Shown: positions 25,378 to 34,109, counted from the stretch's first letter. The stretch: 64,000 nt of DNA from JBECKX01 sp964468475 (GCA_964468475.1 CAYXUL010000012.1:1-64000); one strand, 5' to 3'. A program made the numbers and translations. Notes: generated by a model not told the origin, from the sequence alone.

Positions 25378-26049
25378 TTATCCTTCTAAGTGAGACCGTT
25401 CAATTCCGAGTATGATCCGCAGTGATGTCGAAACCGTTCCGAGTGCGATTCCAATCATGATTGCGCGCTGACCGGCGGCATTCGGGAAATTCATAATCCA
25501 GGTCGCCAGATTGGATGCCTGGTAGTGTGCCGGCATGAATGAGGTGAGCCAATCCCCGATTGGTACCCGGCCGATCATCACGAGAATGCCGGCAATCAAG
25601 AGCAAAGTCGCCTGCAAGTTACGCGCTCGGAAAGCGCGATATGACGCCGACGCCACAAAGAACGCCAGCAGTGCGAACATCGTGGACGTCAACGGCGTGT
25701 AGATATTTTGATACAGCCAATCAAAGTGGGTGCCGGCATCGCGGAACGAGTAAGTCGGGCTGGCGTGCATTCCCGCAAAACCGTCGTAAGCACCGTAGGC
25801 AACCATCACAACGAAGCCGACGATGATGATCACCGACATGAACCAGTCCTTCTGTTTGCGACGAATCTTGAGCATCGAGAATTTCATCAAGCTAAGAGCG
25901 CCGAGCCAGATGGCAAAAGCCTGTACGATCGCGAACCAGTTAGTAAAGACCTGCTCAAACGCATCAAAGGGAGGATGCGGGATGAAGTACTGAACCACGA
26001 ATACGAGTCCCGCGATAAAGGTGATGATCAATGGAATTTCGCGTCTCAT
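25378..26049 (-). CDS. Cassette copy 1, gene B: polytopic membrane protein
   Basis: 223 residues, about six hydrophobic segments. It contains LLAFFVASASYRAFRARNLQ, GRVPIGDWL, FPNAAGQRAIMIGIALGTVS and LRIILGIERSHLEG, collinear with the other B copies. The loop where copy 3 has its insertion is about 30 residues here (FAGMHASPTYSFRDAGTHFD). Function unknown. Confidence 0.86.
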   Translation of the reverse strand: MRREIPLIITFIAGLVFVVQYFIPHPPFDAFEQVFTNWFAIVQAFAIWLGALSLMKFSMLKIRRKQKDWFMSVIIIVGFVVMVAYGAYDGFAGMHASPTYSFRDAGTHFDWLYQNIYTPLTSTMFALLAFFVASASYRAFRARNLQATLLLIAGILVMIGRVPIGDWLTSFMPAHYQASNLATWIMNFPNAAGQRAIMIGIALGTVSTSLRIILGIERSHLEG

Positions 26050-26086
26050 AGCTTAGGCAAAGTCCTTCATTCTCAGCGGCAGTCTT

Positions 26087-27301
26087 TCAACTGACCCTCA
26101 ATAGCCATTGGAAGTCAACTTTGGTAACAATTTCGATAATAATGCCCAGGATAATCGAAGCAAGGAACAGAGCTTTGCCAACATCCTGACCCTTTAGCGA
26201 GCCCAGCAGTTTCGGCTCACGTGAGAGGTAGGCACTGGCGGCGAACAGTTCCTCGCCGATCAAAGTGTAGTCGCAGGCGGCGACAAAGAAAGGAAGCTGC
26301 GCCGGCATCGCCGTGCCAGCGATCTGAATCGCCCCGGCGGCATTGCCGGTCTCAGCGAGAATCAGCGATTCAGCGTAGAAAGCGCCCATATAGATCATCG
26401 TAGCCGGCTGTTCGCGAACCACCATACCGTCGATAGCGGCCGCGTATCCGAACTGATCGTCGGTGACGTAATGCACCTGCTCCTCACGGAACGAGTCGGG
26501 ACGACCGACTTTGGAGTAAGACTCCTTGACCGTTTCGCGAGCGGTAATTAGCACGAGTGATTTCGAGACCGGAACTTCCAGGTAGGTGTCGCTTTCAGCG
26601 GCAATACGCGCTACGCGCCCGAGTATTGCAATAGACGCCAGCGTCTGGACATCGTCCATATCGTTGATGCCGGGAACATAGAATACTTTGCGGCCCATCT
26701 CGGTCGCACGACCGATGGCTTCATCGATAGCGTCAATACCTGCGATTTTTCTGATATAGAGTTTGCCACCTGATTTAGCGCGATAGATGAAGAAAATCAC
26801 CGAAGCTGACAGGACTAACGTCCACAATAGGACGTTAGAGCGCCTGGTATTGAACCATTGTCCCGAGGAAATTGCCGGGCCGAACACGGTTGATTCTGAT
26901 GATACGAAGGTGCTGTCTGTGAGAGGCGCACCCTGAGCGACAATCTTGTAATAGTATTTCTGTCCAGGTTTTACAGTGTTGTCAGTGAAAGACCCCTGGC
27001 CCTTGGTTGTCCCACCGACGACGACAAACGGTCCATCCGGCGAGTCAGAACGCAATACCTGATAATTGGTAACATCGGCGGAGTCATCGGCGGAAAGATC
27101 CCAGCGAATATCCATGCTGTTGCCGGCATCGTCTGGTGTATCTTCCGCAAAGAGATTCAGCGGAGCAATCGGTGGTTGCTGAGTGATGACCTGGGTTGCG
27201 GTATCGAGAGCAGGCTCAATTTTCATTTTCTGAGCCATGAGGTTGCAACTCAAAGCGAGCGTGAGAATAACAAGTGGGAAAACTGCTCTAGCGACTTTCA
27301 T
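26087..27301 (-). CDS. Cassette copy 1, gene A: first gene of the twelve-gene operon
   Basis: 404 residues. A signal peptide (MKVARAVFPLVILTLALSCN, cleavage near LMAQ), Fn3-like domain (about 43-145; SMDIRWDLSADDSADV, YQVLRSDSPDGPF, KYYYKIVAQG), membrane segment (VLLWTLVLSASVIFFIYRA), and the conserved domain with AGIDAIDEAIGRATEMGRKV, GRPDSFREEQVHYVTD, AFYAESLILAETGNA and AQLPFFVAACDYTLIGEELF, then a last hydrophobic segment. The start at 27301 is preferred to one 90 nt upstream: it is an ATG with an AGGAGACGG ribosome binding site and begins exactly at the signal peptide. Function unknown. Confidence 0.87.
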   Translation of the reverse strand: MKVARAVFPLVILTLALSCNLMAQKMKIEPALDTATQVITQQPPIAPLNLFAEDTPDDAGNSMDIRWDLSADDSADVTNYQVLRSDSPDGPFVVVGGTTKGQGSFTDNTVKPGQKYYYKIVAQGAPLTDSTFVSSESTVFGPAISSGQWFNTRRSNVLLWTLVLSASVIFFIYRAKSGGKLYIRKIAGIDAIDEAIGRATEMGRKVFYVPGINDMDDVQTLASIAILGRVARIAAESDTYLEVPVSKSLVLITARETVKESYSKVGRPDSFREEQVHYVTDDQFGYAAAIDGMVVREQPATMIYMGAFYAESLILAETGNAAGAIQIAGTAMPAQLPFFVAACDYTLIGEELFAASAYLSREPKLLGSLKGQDVGKALFLASIILGIIIEIVTKVDFQWLLRVS

Positions 27302-27429
27302 CCGTCTCCTGATGTTTGGAACCGAAAGGGCTCCAATGCCCGATGCGTCACCACCCGTCATTAATGACGCTTCGCATGCGGCTTTGTTCAAGCCGCTTAC
27401 GTAAGAAATTCTTCCGTAAAAGTTGGCGC

Positions 27430-27458
27430 AAGTTAAGGGAGTATTCGTGGAGTGTCAA
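27430..27458 (-). promoter_or_regulatory. Candidate promoter of the twelve-gene cassette operon
   Basis: On the minus strand a perfect TTGACA (27453-27458), 17-nt spacer and TAACTT (27430-27435). The leader of about 120 nt includes a perfect 7-bp hairpin (GCGGCTT 27378-27384, AAGCCGC 27390-27396) and the palindrome CTTACGTAAG (27396-27405), either of which could be a regulatory site. The 290 nt between the operon start and the lipoprotein stop hold no gene. Confidence 0.5.
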
Positions 27459-27590
27459 GGATAAAATCGAGAGTGGCGCGGGGGGTGGGTTGGCCCTCGG
27501 CGAGCGGAGACGTTAAGAATCGGAGCAATGTCGCAATAGGTCAAAGGTCTGTCTGGCAACTCGCAAAAATGAACTCACCAGCTGACTACT

Positions 27591-28799
27591 TCAATCGAAC
27601 GTAGTATACCCGGGAATCCTCGCCTTCAGCCTGACCAGTTTGTTTCCGATGACTATGTAATCACCGAAGCCGCCCTTGAATGGATTCATCCAGTCATGCG
27701 TGACAGCATAGATAGTTGTGAACACATGTTGGGAGTTCATGCGCGCCAGACCAACCATATCCACCGGGAATTCAAATCCGTGTAGAACCGTAACGTCATC
27801 AATCAAACCGAATATGCGACTCGAGGCAGAAAAACCGTGTGCGATCTCGGGTGAGTTGAGATTGCCAAGATCAAGAACATAGCCGTAAGTGGGACCGTAG
27901 GAGTCGCCGTGAGGATCATACTGCACCAGAGCATCTGCATCCCTGATGAAGATGCCGGCATAAAATGATTCTCCGAGGTCATACACTTGATGCGTCAACC
28001 TGGGATCTGAGACGTCGTAGATCTTGAGGTAGGTGCGTTTGTCAGTGACCATCAGGAATCCATCGCGATAGTGAACTTCGTCAGGATGAGACGCTGTCAG
28101 CTTGTAGTACTGGTGAATTGTTCCATCAACTCCAACGGAATAAATGAAGAGATCATCGTCCACCCGTGACACAAATAAACTATCCCAGACTGCAACCACG
28201 ATTCCGCCAGGATAACCGGGGCTTACCCTTACTTCGTTTCCAAGGTTGCCGTCCTGTAGGACATATCCATGAAGTGTGTCTGACATCGAATAGACCCAAA
28301 GTGTATCAGCGACCTGAAAGAGGTTTCGGACCGCGATCCCGGTGTTTATCTCCTGCCGTAAAGCTACATTCTCATGGCCGTAGCGATACAATCGGTAGAT
28401 TCCGTCTTTTGTAATAGTCGTGATTATGTTGAGATTCATATCAACGAGATCACCGCTGACATCACCGATTTCCACGCCGTCGTAGGGAGTCGCTTCGATC
28501 TGATACGTTCCGCTTTGAATCCCACGCAGAGTGAGCGGGAGATAGCCAGATTTCTCAATACTGGCATACTGGTCAGGATTAGCGCTGACTCTCACTTCTC
28601 CATTGCCATCAGTGATTCCACTGAAAGAATCCCAGTCGATCCGGCATACAACACTTGCCCCGGGCACAGGAATGCTATCCTGGTCGATCACTCTGATTTT
28701 CATATCAACTCGCCGACCGCCCGGCCTTATTGGGTTAGATTTATCATCACAGCCAACTACCAGCACTGTGAGTCCTAACAGCAGAAATAAGTATCGCAC
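27591..28799 (-). CDS. Lipoprotein with a carboxypeptidase-regulatory-like domain and a probable beta-propeller
   Basis: 402 residues. A lipoprotein signal peptide (MRYLFLLLGLTVLVVGC, lipobox VVGC) leads into a beta-sandwich of the carboxypeptidase-regulatory/PEGA kind (residues about 30-115: DQDSIPVPGASVVCRI, GITDGNGEVRVSA, SGYLPLTLRGIQSGTYQIE). The remaining 280 residues are short beta-rich repeats that resemble an LVIVD/WD-like propeller (for example VSDPRLTHQVYDLG and LGNLNSPEIAHGF). It is expected at the cell surface or periplasm. It stands alone between the cassette operon and mdh; the exact role is unknown. Confidence 0.8.
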   Translation of the reverse strand: MRYLFLLLGLTVLVVGCDDKSNPIRPGGRRVDMKIRVIDQDSIPVPGASVVCRIDWDSFSGITDGNGEVRVSANPDQYASIEKSGYLPLTLRGIQSGTYQIEATPYDGVEIGDVSGDLVDMNLNIITTITKDGIYRLYRYGHENVALRQEINTGIAVRNLFQVADTLWVYSMSDTLHGYVLQDGNLGNEVRVSPGYPGGIVVAVWDSLFVSRVDDDLFIYSVGVDGTIHQYYKLTASHPDEVHYRDGFLMVTDKRTYLKIYDVSDPRLTHQVYDLGESFYAGIFIRDADALVQYDPHGDSYGPTYGYVLDLGNLNSPEIAHGFSASSRIFGLIDDVTVLHGFEFPVDMVGLARMNSQHVFTTIYAVTHDWMNPFKGGFGDYIVIGNKLVRLKARIPGYTTFD

Positions 28800-28868
28800 C
28801 TTTTTCCCCTCCGGTTTAATGTTTAGAGGTCACATAGTATTATAGACGCGAACCTCCAATAGGTATCC

Positions 28869-28900
28869 AAAAAAAACCGGCAGCCATCGTTGACTGCCGG
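28869..28900 (-). terminator. Rho-independent terminator after mdh
   Basis: On the minus strand a GC-rich 7-bp stem (CCGGCAG/CTGCCGG, 28877-28883 and 28894-28900) with a 10-nt loop is followed by eight T (28869-28876). It closes the long arcC-to-mdh run. Confidence 0.88.
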
Positions 28901-28931
28901 CAAATAAGTCGTAATTGATTGAGATTGGAAC

Positions 28932-29858
28932 CTAGTATCCTATCACCTTCAAATGCTCTTTGTAAGTGGCGGCTGACTTCTGCAGAGCCTGCTGTTCGGC
29001 ACTCTCAAGCTTCAGTTCGAGGATCTTCTCCACCCCACCAGCGCCGAGCACCACCGGCACACCGATGTAGATATCGTTGATGCCGTACTGGCCGGTCAGA
29101 TATGCCGAACAAGGATAGACCTTCTTGCTATCGCCGACAACGGCCTTGACCATCTCAACTGTGGCGGCAGCGGGGGCGTAATAGGCTGAGCCGGTTTTAA
29201 GCAATGCCACGATTTCGCCGCCGCCCTTGACAGTGCGCTGACTGAGAGCTTCAACGCGGTCCGCCTTCATTAACTCCGGAATCGGCACACCGGCAACAGT
29301 AGTATAGCGTGGCAACGGCACCATCGTGTCGCCATGCCCACCCATGACCATCGCCTGCGTCTCTGTCTGCGCTACACCCAGCTCCATGCCGATAAAAGCA
29401 CGGAAACGGGTCGAATCAAGAATTCCGGCCTGACCGAATACGCGGCTGGTAGGGAATCCGGAGACTTTGTAGGCGTGGTATGTCATCAGATCAAGCGGGT
29501 TGGCAACCATGATTATCATGGCGTGCTCAGCATGCTCTTTCACCTTCTTGGCGACGTCGCCAATGATTTCGGCGTTCTTGGTCAGCAAGTCCTCGCGTGA
29601 CATTCCCGGCTTGCGAGCCAGACCCGCTGTGTGGACAACGATGTCTGAGCCTTTGAGGTCCGCAAAATCGTTGCTGCCTTCAATCTTGACATCATAGCCG
29701 CGTACCGGGCCAGCTTCCGTCAGGTCAAGTGCTTTGCCCTGCGGAAGTCCTTCGATGATATCGATCAACATCACATCCGCGACGTTGTCTTCGGCCAGAT
29801 ACTGTGCCACTGCGGCGCCGACATTTCCGGCTCCAATAACTGAAATCTTCTTACGCAT
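28932..29858 (-). CDS. mdh: Malate dehydrogenase (LDH-like type)
   Basis: 308 residues, NAD-dependent interconversion of malate and oxaloacetate in the cytoplasm. The Rossmann loop is VIGAGNVGAAVA (residues 7-18); the substrate loop has LARKPGMSREDLL with the conserved arginines; ANPLDLMTY and the catalytic VMGGHGDTMVPLPRY follow. The arginine at the discriminating position of the mobile loop (A-R-K-P-G-M-S-R) fits malate and not lactate. It is the last gene of the central-carbon run, 20 nt after the LarA-like gene, and is followed by a strong terminator. Confidence 0.96.
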   Translation of the reverse strand: MRKKISVIGAGNVGAAVAQYLAEDNVADVMLIDIIEGLPQGKALDLTEAGPVRGYDVKIEGSNDFADLKGSDIVVHTAGLARKPGMSREDLLTKNAEIIGDVAKKVKEHAEHAMIIMVANPLDLMTYHAYKVSGFPTSRVFGQAGILDSTRFRAFIGMELGVAQTETQAMVMGGHGDTMVPLPRYTTVAGVPIPELMKADRVEALSQRTVKGGGEIVALLKTGSAYYAPAAATVEMVKAVVGDSKKVYPCSAYLTGQYGINDIYIGVPVVLGAGGVEKILELKLESAEQQALQKSAATYKEHLKVIGY

Positions 29859-29878
29859 ATTATTCCTCCAATTTTCAA

Positions 29879-31129
29879 CTAGTGGGATGTTTCTCCCACG
29901 ATGTGATCAGAATACAGAACTTGCGAAGCGCTGTCCAGCACTACCGCGACTCGACTTGAGGGGCCATAGTTCTCCATTAACTCTTGAATTGTCATATCTA
30001 ATTTGCGCGTTGCCGTGATCGGCAGCGGCTCGATATCGGATTGTTTCAGTTCAGAGAAGAGGTTTAGTTTAATTCTCTTCGCCAGTCGTTGTGTACGCTT
30101 TACTTTGTGGATACCCATCAGTCCGCTCTCGCCTGCTCCTAAGCGCGTGGTCTGTTCCCCTGCTTCCAGATTGCGGGCCAGCTCGATGAAGTGGTGGTCA
30201 CCGATTCCCTCCGCGCATGAGGAAATCAGAAGAATAGTTCCTCCGTCTCTCACCGCAGTTTGAACATTCTCATACGATTTCTGTAGTTGATACAAGTTTC
30301 TGTCGAGCGGCGGGTACACGACGCTGATTACCAGATCATACGGATCAACGGCTTTAGCCGAAGCATTATCCTCTACAAACCGGCAAGCTTGCTCGTAGGC
30401 TTGATCCCAGTCTCCACTAGTGGCGTAGTAGATTTCTCCGGCATGATTGCAGCATACCTGAAGGGCCAATCGTTTCTTGCGATCCAACACCCTCGTTCTT
30501 GACCAGATATCTTCCCAGACCGGATTCCCGCTCCTCGTGAGTGGTTGACTTTGCTCCGAGACTGCAAAAGCGTGGTTGCGCTGGATATCCGCAAAAGCGG
30601 CACAGCCGGGAAAGATGATTTTCCGTCCACCGGTGAACCCGGCGAAATAGTGTGGCTCAACCGAACCGATGATCAGGATCGCTTCCGCTTCTGCCAGTAT
30701 CTTGTTCAGCTTAACTTGACTGTCGGCGTCATCGAATGCTGCGTGTTGCTCAGGTGCAAATGCCGAATGGGTATGAATCGAAGCTGACTCCGCAATCTCG
30801 TCGCCCACCAGCTTCTTGAGAGCTTCCCGATCGGGCTCCGGATGTACACCGGTTGCGATCAGAATCTTCAGTTGGGCAAAATCGATCTCGCCAAAGATAT
30901 GATTCAGCAAGCCTGCTGTCGGTGTGGGGCGGTAGGAATCGTTGATTACAACCACGGAGTCATTCGACAGCACGAATTCCCGAATCCGGGCGCACTCCGA
31001 CTCTGGCAGCGCTTCTGGCAGCGTTTGCGGTTCGCAGTCCGCGTAGGGCAGACCAAAGAGGTCGACCTGCCGGTCATCGGGGAGCGACAGGTCGATTTTA
31101 GAATCGTTATAATGGACGGCCAGTCTCAC
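29879..31129 (-). CDS. LarA-like (nickel-pincer) racemase family protein
   Basis: 416 residues. The lactate racemase LarA fold and its active residues are present: NDSYRPTP with R67, IATGVHPEP with H96, VEPHYFAGFTGGRKIIFPG with H160 and K170 (the lysine that carries the pincer cofactor in LarA), and H186 in RNHAF. LarA homologues racemise or epimerise various 2-hydroxyacids, so lactate is not certain. The cofactor-making genes larB, larC and larE are not in this window. Location between ndk and mdh suggests a link to hydroxyacid metabolism, perhaps feeding malate or lactate stereoisomers. Confidence 0.88.
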   Translation of the reverse strand: MRLAVHYNDSKIDLSLPDDRQVDLFGLPYADCEPQTLPEALPESECARIREFVLSNDSVVVINDSYRPTPTAGLLNHIFGEIDFAQLKILIATGVHPEPDREALKKLVGDEIAESASIHTHSAFAPEQHAAFDDADSQVKLNKILAEAEAILIIGSVEPHYFAGFTGGRKIIFPGCAAFADIQRNHAFAVSEQSQPLTRSGNPVWEDIWSRTRVLDRKKRLALQVCCNHAGEIYYATSGDWDQAYEQACRFVEDNASAKAVDPYDLVISVVYPPLDRNLYQLQKSYENVQTAVRDGGTILLISSCAEGIGDHHFIELARNLEAGEQTTRLGAGESGLMGIHKVKRTQRLAKRIKLNLFSELKQSDIEPLPITATRKLDMTIQELMENYGPSSRVAVVLDSASQVLYSDHIVGETSH

Positions 31130-31142
31130 AGCGTGACCATTT

Positions 31143-31550
31143 CTAGCTCTGCCCGAAATGGAAATTCAGTTCGATCTTGGCATTCTCGGGGCTGTCGGAT
31201 GCATGCACCGAGTTCTTGCCGATATCGATGGCAAAATTTTGCCGAATCGTCCCGCAGGCGGCTTTGGCCGGATCGGTAGCACCGATTATCTCACGTAAAT
31301 CGTCGACTGCGTTCTCTTTCTCCAATCCCATCGCCACGATCGGTGAGGAGCTCATGAAGTTCACCAGTTCGTCGAGAAATGGTTTGCCCTCATGAACCTT
31401 GTAAAATTCACGAGCGCGTGCTTCGGTAAGGTGAACCATTTTCAGCTCAACAATCTTGAAGCCTGCAGTCTCGAGGCGATCAACGATCTTGCCGATCAGA
31501 TTGCGTTCGACTGCATCCGGTTTGATCATCAGAAGAGTGCGTTGCTTCAC
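31143..31550 (-). CDS. ndk: Nucleoside diphosphate kinase
   Basis: 135 residues, the normal length. It transfers the gamma phosphate between nucleoside triphosphates and diphosphates through the phosphohistidine H116 in KNSVHASDS. RTLLMIKPDAVERNLIG at the N-terminus and CGTIRQNFA are family signatures. The GTG start overlaps the korC stop in GTGA (31547-31550), so translation is coupled. Clustering with sucCD makes sense because succinyl-CoA synthetase makes GTP or ATP, which Ndk equilibrates. Confidence 0.97.
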   Translation of the reverse strand: MKQRTLLMIKPDAVERNLIGKIVDRLETAGFKIVELKMVHLTEARAREFYKVHEGKPFLDELVNFMSSSPIVAMGLEKENAVDDLREIIGATDPAKAACGTIRQNFAIDIGKNSVHASDSPENAKIELNFHFGQS

Positions 31551-32140
31551 ACGGCTATCCTCTTCTTTGCTTCCCTGCCGACCTTGAGACCGACTTCAAG
31601 GGCAGCCATGTTTTTCTCTTCGGTACCCCGGGGAGCACGCCGCTTTACGACCTCACGCAGACCCTTCTCGGACACGATTCCGGTAAGCGCACAAATCGCT
31701 CCGAGGGAGATTACATTGGCCATGATCGGAATGCCGATTTCCTGGCGCGCCAACTGAGTGAACTCGATGCCGATCGCATTGGTATACGGCACTTGCGTTA
31801 CCAGATGAGAATCGTAGACCAGTAAGCCACCCTCCTTCAGGGCGCCGACATAGAGGTCGCATGACTCCTGAGTCATTGCCAACAGCAAGTCAAGCGCCAT
31901 CGGTTTCGGATAAAAGATTTCGCCGTCGGAAACGACCAGGTCGGTGCGAGACGCGCCACCGCGCGCTTCCGGACCGTAGCTCTGCGTCTGCACGACATTC
32001 TTTCCGTCGACGGTGGCGAGTGCTTCCGAGAGCATTACTCCACCGAGCACCAGGCCCTGGCCGCCGGAGCCGGACAGACGAATTTCGAAACGGTCAAACG
32101 AGTTACCGTTATTGTCGTTATTCTTCTTCTTGTTAGGCAT
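31547..32140 (-). CDS. korC: 2-oxoacid:ferredoxin oxidoreductase, gamma subunit
   Basis: Gamma-type subunit with RLSGSGGQGLVLGGVMLSEA, QTQSYGPEARGGASRTDLV and a C-terminal NVISLGAICALTG segment. An Asn/Lys-rich leader (PNKKKNNDNNGN) precedes the fold. ATG 32140 is chosen over the GTG six bases upstream because GGGAG lies eight bases before it and the GTG has almost no spacing. It starts two bases after the korB stop. Together with KorA, B and D it would form the four-subunit enzyme. Confidence 0.93.
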   Translation of the reverse strand: MPNKKKNNDNNGNSFDRFEIRLSGSGGQGLVLGGVMLSEALATVDGKNVVQTQSYGPEARGGASRTDLVVSDGEIFYPKPMALDLLLAMTQESCDLYVGALKEGGLLVYDSHLVTQVPYTNAIGIEFTQLARQEIGIPIMANVISLGAICALTGIVSEKGLREVVKRRAPRGTEEKNMAALEVGLKVGREAKKRIAV

Positions 32141-32142
32141 AA

Positions 32143-32970
32143 TCACTTCTCCCTCACGCTGGCGATCAGGGCCTCATAGCGGTCGGTGTACTCCTCGCGT
32201 TCCACGTCACAGAAAACGCCGGTGAGCATCTTGCCCTCCAGTTTCTCCGGCGGGAGTTTTGCGGCAGCCTTGAGCGGGATAACACTCTTCTTCATTTCTT
32301 CGATCATCCGCACCGAGTCACCCTGGCGATTGAGCCGGCCGAAGTAGGTGTGGCAATTGGAAAACGCTTCGACGACAGAGAAGCCGTTCTTGGCGATCGC
32401 TTCAGCAATCAGCTTATCGAGCTGAGTCACGTGATACACCGTTCCCCTGGCGACAAACGATGCTCCCGCTCCCATAGCCAGCTTTGGGATATCAAAGTGA
32501 TTCTCCTTATTCCCGTAAGGTGCCGTGGTGCCGTAGCAATCGGATGGAGTTGTTGGCGAGAATTGCCCGCCGGTCATGCCGTAGATCTGGTTATTGATCA
32601 GAATGGTGGTGATATTGATGTTTCGCCGGGCGGCGTGGATGAAATGGTTACCACCGATCGCCAGCGCATCACCGTCACCGGTGATCACGATCACGTTCAT
32701 ACCTGGTTTCGAAAACTTGACGCCGGTGGCAAAGGCCAGAGCACGTCCGTGTGTGGTATGCAACGTATTGAAATCGAGATAAACCGGCAGTCGCGAAGAG
32801 CAGCCGATTCCGGAGACAAGGGTGACATTATCACGGTCCAGCTGCAGTTGATCGATGGCGCGCACCAGAGAACCCATAACTATGCCGATGCCGCAGCCGG
32901 GGCACCAGACATTGGGAAACTGTTTCTTAGCGCGCAAGTATTCATGTATCACGGAAGATTTCTGCAGCAT
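32143..32970 (-). CDS. korB: 2-oxoacid:ferredoxin oxidoreductase, beta subunit (TPP-binding)
   Basis: 275 residues. The N-terminal CPGCGIGIVMG gives cluster ligands; GIGCSSRLPVYLDFNTLHTT and the TPP/Mg motif ITGDGDALAIGGNHFIHAAR (then LINNQIYGMTGGQFSPTT) match the beta subunit of 2-oxoglutarate:ferredoxin oxidoreductase. It binds thiamine pyrophosphate and carries out oxidative decarboxylation with ferredoxin reduction. Its start overlaps the korA stop by one base. Confidence 0.95.
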   Translation of the reverse strand: MLQKSSVIHEYLRAKKQFPNVWCPGCGIGIVMGSLVRAIDQLQLDRDNVTLVSGIGCSSRLPVYLDFNTLHTTHGRALAFATGVKFSKPGMNVIVITGDGDALAIGGNHFIHAARRNINITTILINNQIYGMTGGQFSPTTPSDCYGTTAPYGNKENHFDIPKLAMGAGASFVARGTVYHVTQLDKLIAEAIAKNGFSVVEAFSNCHTYFGRLNRQGDSVRMIEEMKKSVIPLKAAAKLPPEKLEGKMLTGVFCDVEREEYTDRYEALIASVREK

Positions 32971-34109
32971 CAGCGCACCTCCCTGATCTTATCGAGAATT
33001 TGCTGCGGGGTAATCAGCTCCGAATCGTAGCGATTGAGGCCCACGACTTTGACATTTCTGGGCGCGACTCGTTCAATCTCGGTGATGAGCTGACCCATGT
33101 TCAGTTCAGCAACGATGATGACTTCAAGCGCCTTGGAGTCAAAGAGCTGTTTGTAGAGTTTATCATGGGTTGGCCAGATAGTGACGGGCCGTATTTGCCC
33201 CACTTTCATTCGCTTCTGACGCGCCATCATCACCGCCTGGCGAGTAGCGCGTGCTACCGAACCGTAGGAAACCACGGCAACGTGCGCATCCTCCATCCCG
33301 TCGTGCTCGACCCTGCAGATATCATCGACGTAGCGCATGATCTTGTTTCTCAGTTTGTCAAGCTTAGCCTGGATCTTCTTTGGATCGGCTGTCGGGAATC
33401 CTTCCTCATTGTGGGTGAGTCCCGTGACATGAAAGCGATAACCGTCTCCGAATGACGCCATCGGGGATTTCAGGCTGGGCGTAATTTCAAAGTGTTTGTA
33501 CCAGCTTGCCGGTACATCAGGCTTCACCCGCTTAAAGACTTCGATCTCCCCTTCATCAGGAATGGTGACTTTCTCACGCATGTGGCCAAGTACTTCGTCG
33601 AGAAGCACTATCACCGGCGTGCGGTATTCTTCGGCAAGATTGATCGCCTTGATGGTGAGATGCACCGTCTCTTCGACTGACTGTGGCGCCAGAGCGATGG
33701 CGACATAGTCACCATGAGTCCCCCAACGCGCCTGCATGGTATCGGATTGGGAGACCTTTGTCGGAAGACCGGTGGAGGGACCACCGCGCTGAACGTTTAC
33801 GATTATGCAAGGCGTCTCGGTAATGAAGGCAAAGCCGATATTCTCCTGCATGAGCGAGAAACCGGGGCCGGACGTCGCTGTCATTGATTTTGCGCCTGCA
33901 CAGGAAGCGCCGATGATCGCAGCGATCGAGCCGATTTCATCCTCCATTTGAATGAAGTGGCCGCCGCATTTAGGCAGTCGGCGTGCCATGCCCTCGGCAA
34001 CCTCTGTTGAAGGCGTGATGGGATAACCGGCAAAGAAACGTACGCCCCCCAGAAGTGCCCCTTCAACGACCGCTTCATTGCCCTGAAGTAATTTTATTTT
34101 GGGTGCCAT
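32970..34109 (-). CDS. korA: 2-oxoacid:ferredoxin oxidoreductase, alpha subunit
   Basis: 379 residues. GNEAVVEGALLGGVRFFAGYPITPSTE is the classic alpha-subunit N-terminus, here seen as ALLGGVRFFAGYPITPSTEV, followed by MEDEIGSIAAIIGASCAGAK, TATSGPGFSLMQENIGFA and QRGGPSTGLPT. It supplies the PYR-like and C-terminal transketolase domains. The sucCD neighbourhood makes 2-oxoglutarate the likely substrate (product succinyl-CoA) and not pyruvate. Confidence 0.95.
   Translation of the reverse strand: MAPKIKLLQGNEAVVEGALLGGVRFFAGYPITPSTEVAEGMARRLPKCGGHFIQMEDEIGSIAAIIGASCAGAKSMTATSGPGFSLMQENIGFAFITETPCIIVNVQRGGPSTGLPTKVSQSDTMQARWGTHGDYVAIALAPQSVEETVHLTIKAINLAEEYRTPVIVLLDEVLGHMREKVTIPDEGEIEVFKRVKPDVPASWYKHFEITPSLKSPMASFGDGYRFHVTGLTHNEEGFPTADPKKIQAKLDKLRNKIMRYVDDICRVEHDGMEDAHVAVVSYGSVARATRQAVMMARQKRMKVGQIRPVTIWPTHDKLYKQLFDSKALEVIIVAELNMGQLITEIERVAPRNVKVVGLNRYDSELITPQQILDKIREVR

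Noticed and set aside
27302..27391. 30-residue upstream extension of cassette gene A1
   Set aside because: It would bury the signal peptide; ATG 27301 has a clear AGGAG ribosome binding site.
27360..27430. c-di-GMP (GEMM) riboswitch in the cassette operon leader
   Set aside because: The conserved GEMM core bases and tetraloop/receptor are not present; only a simple hairpin is seen.
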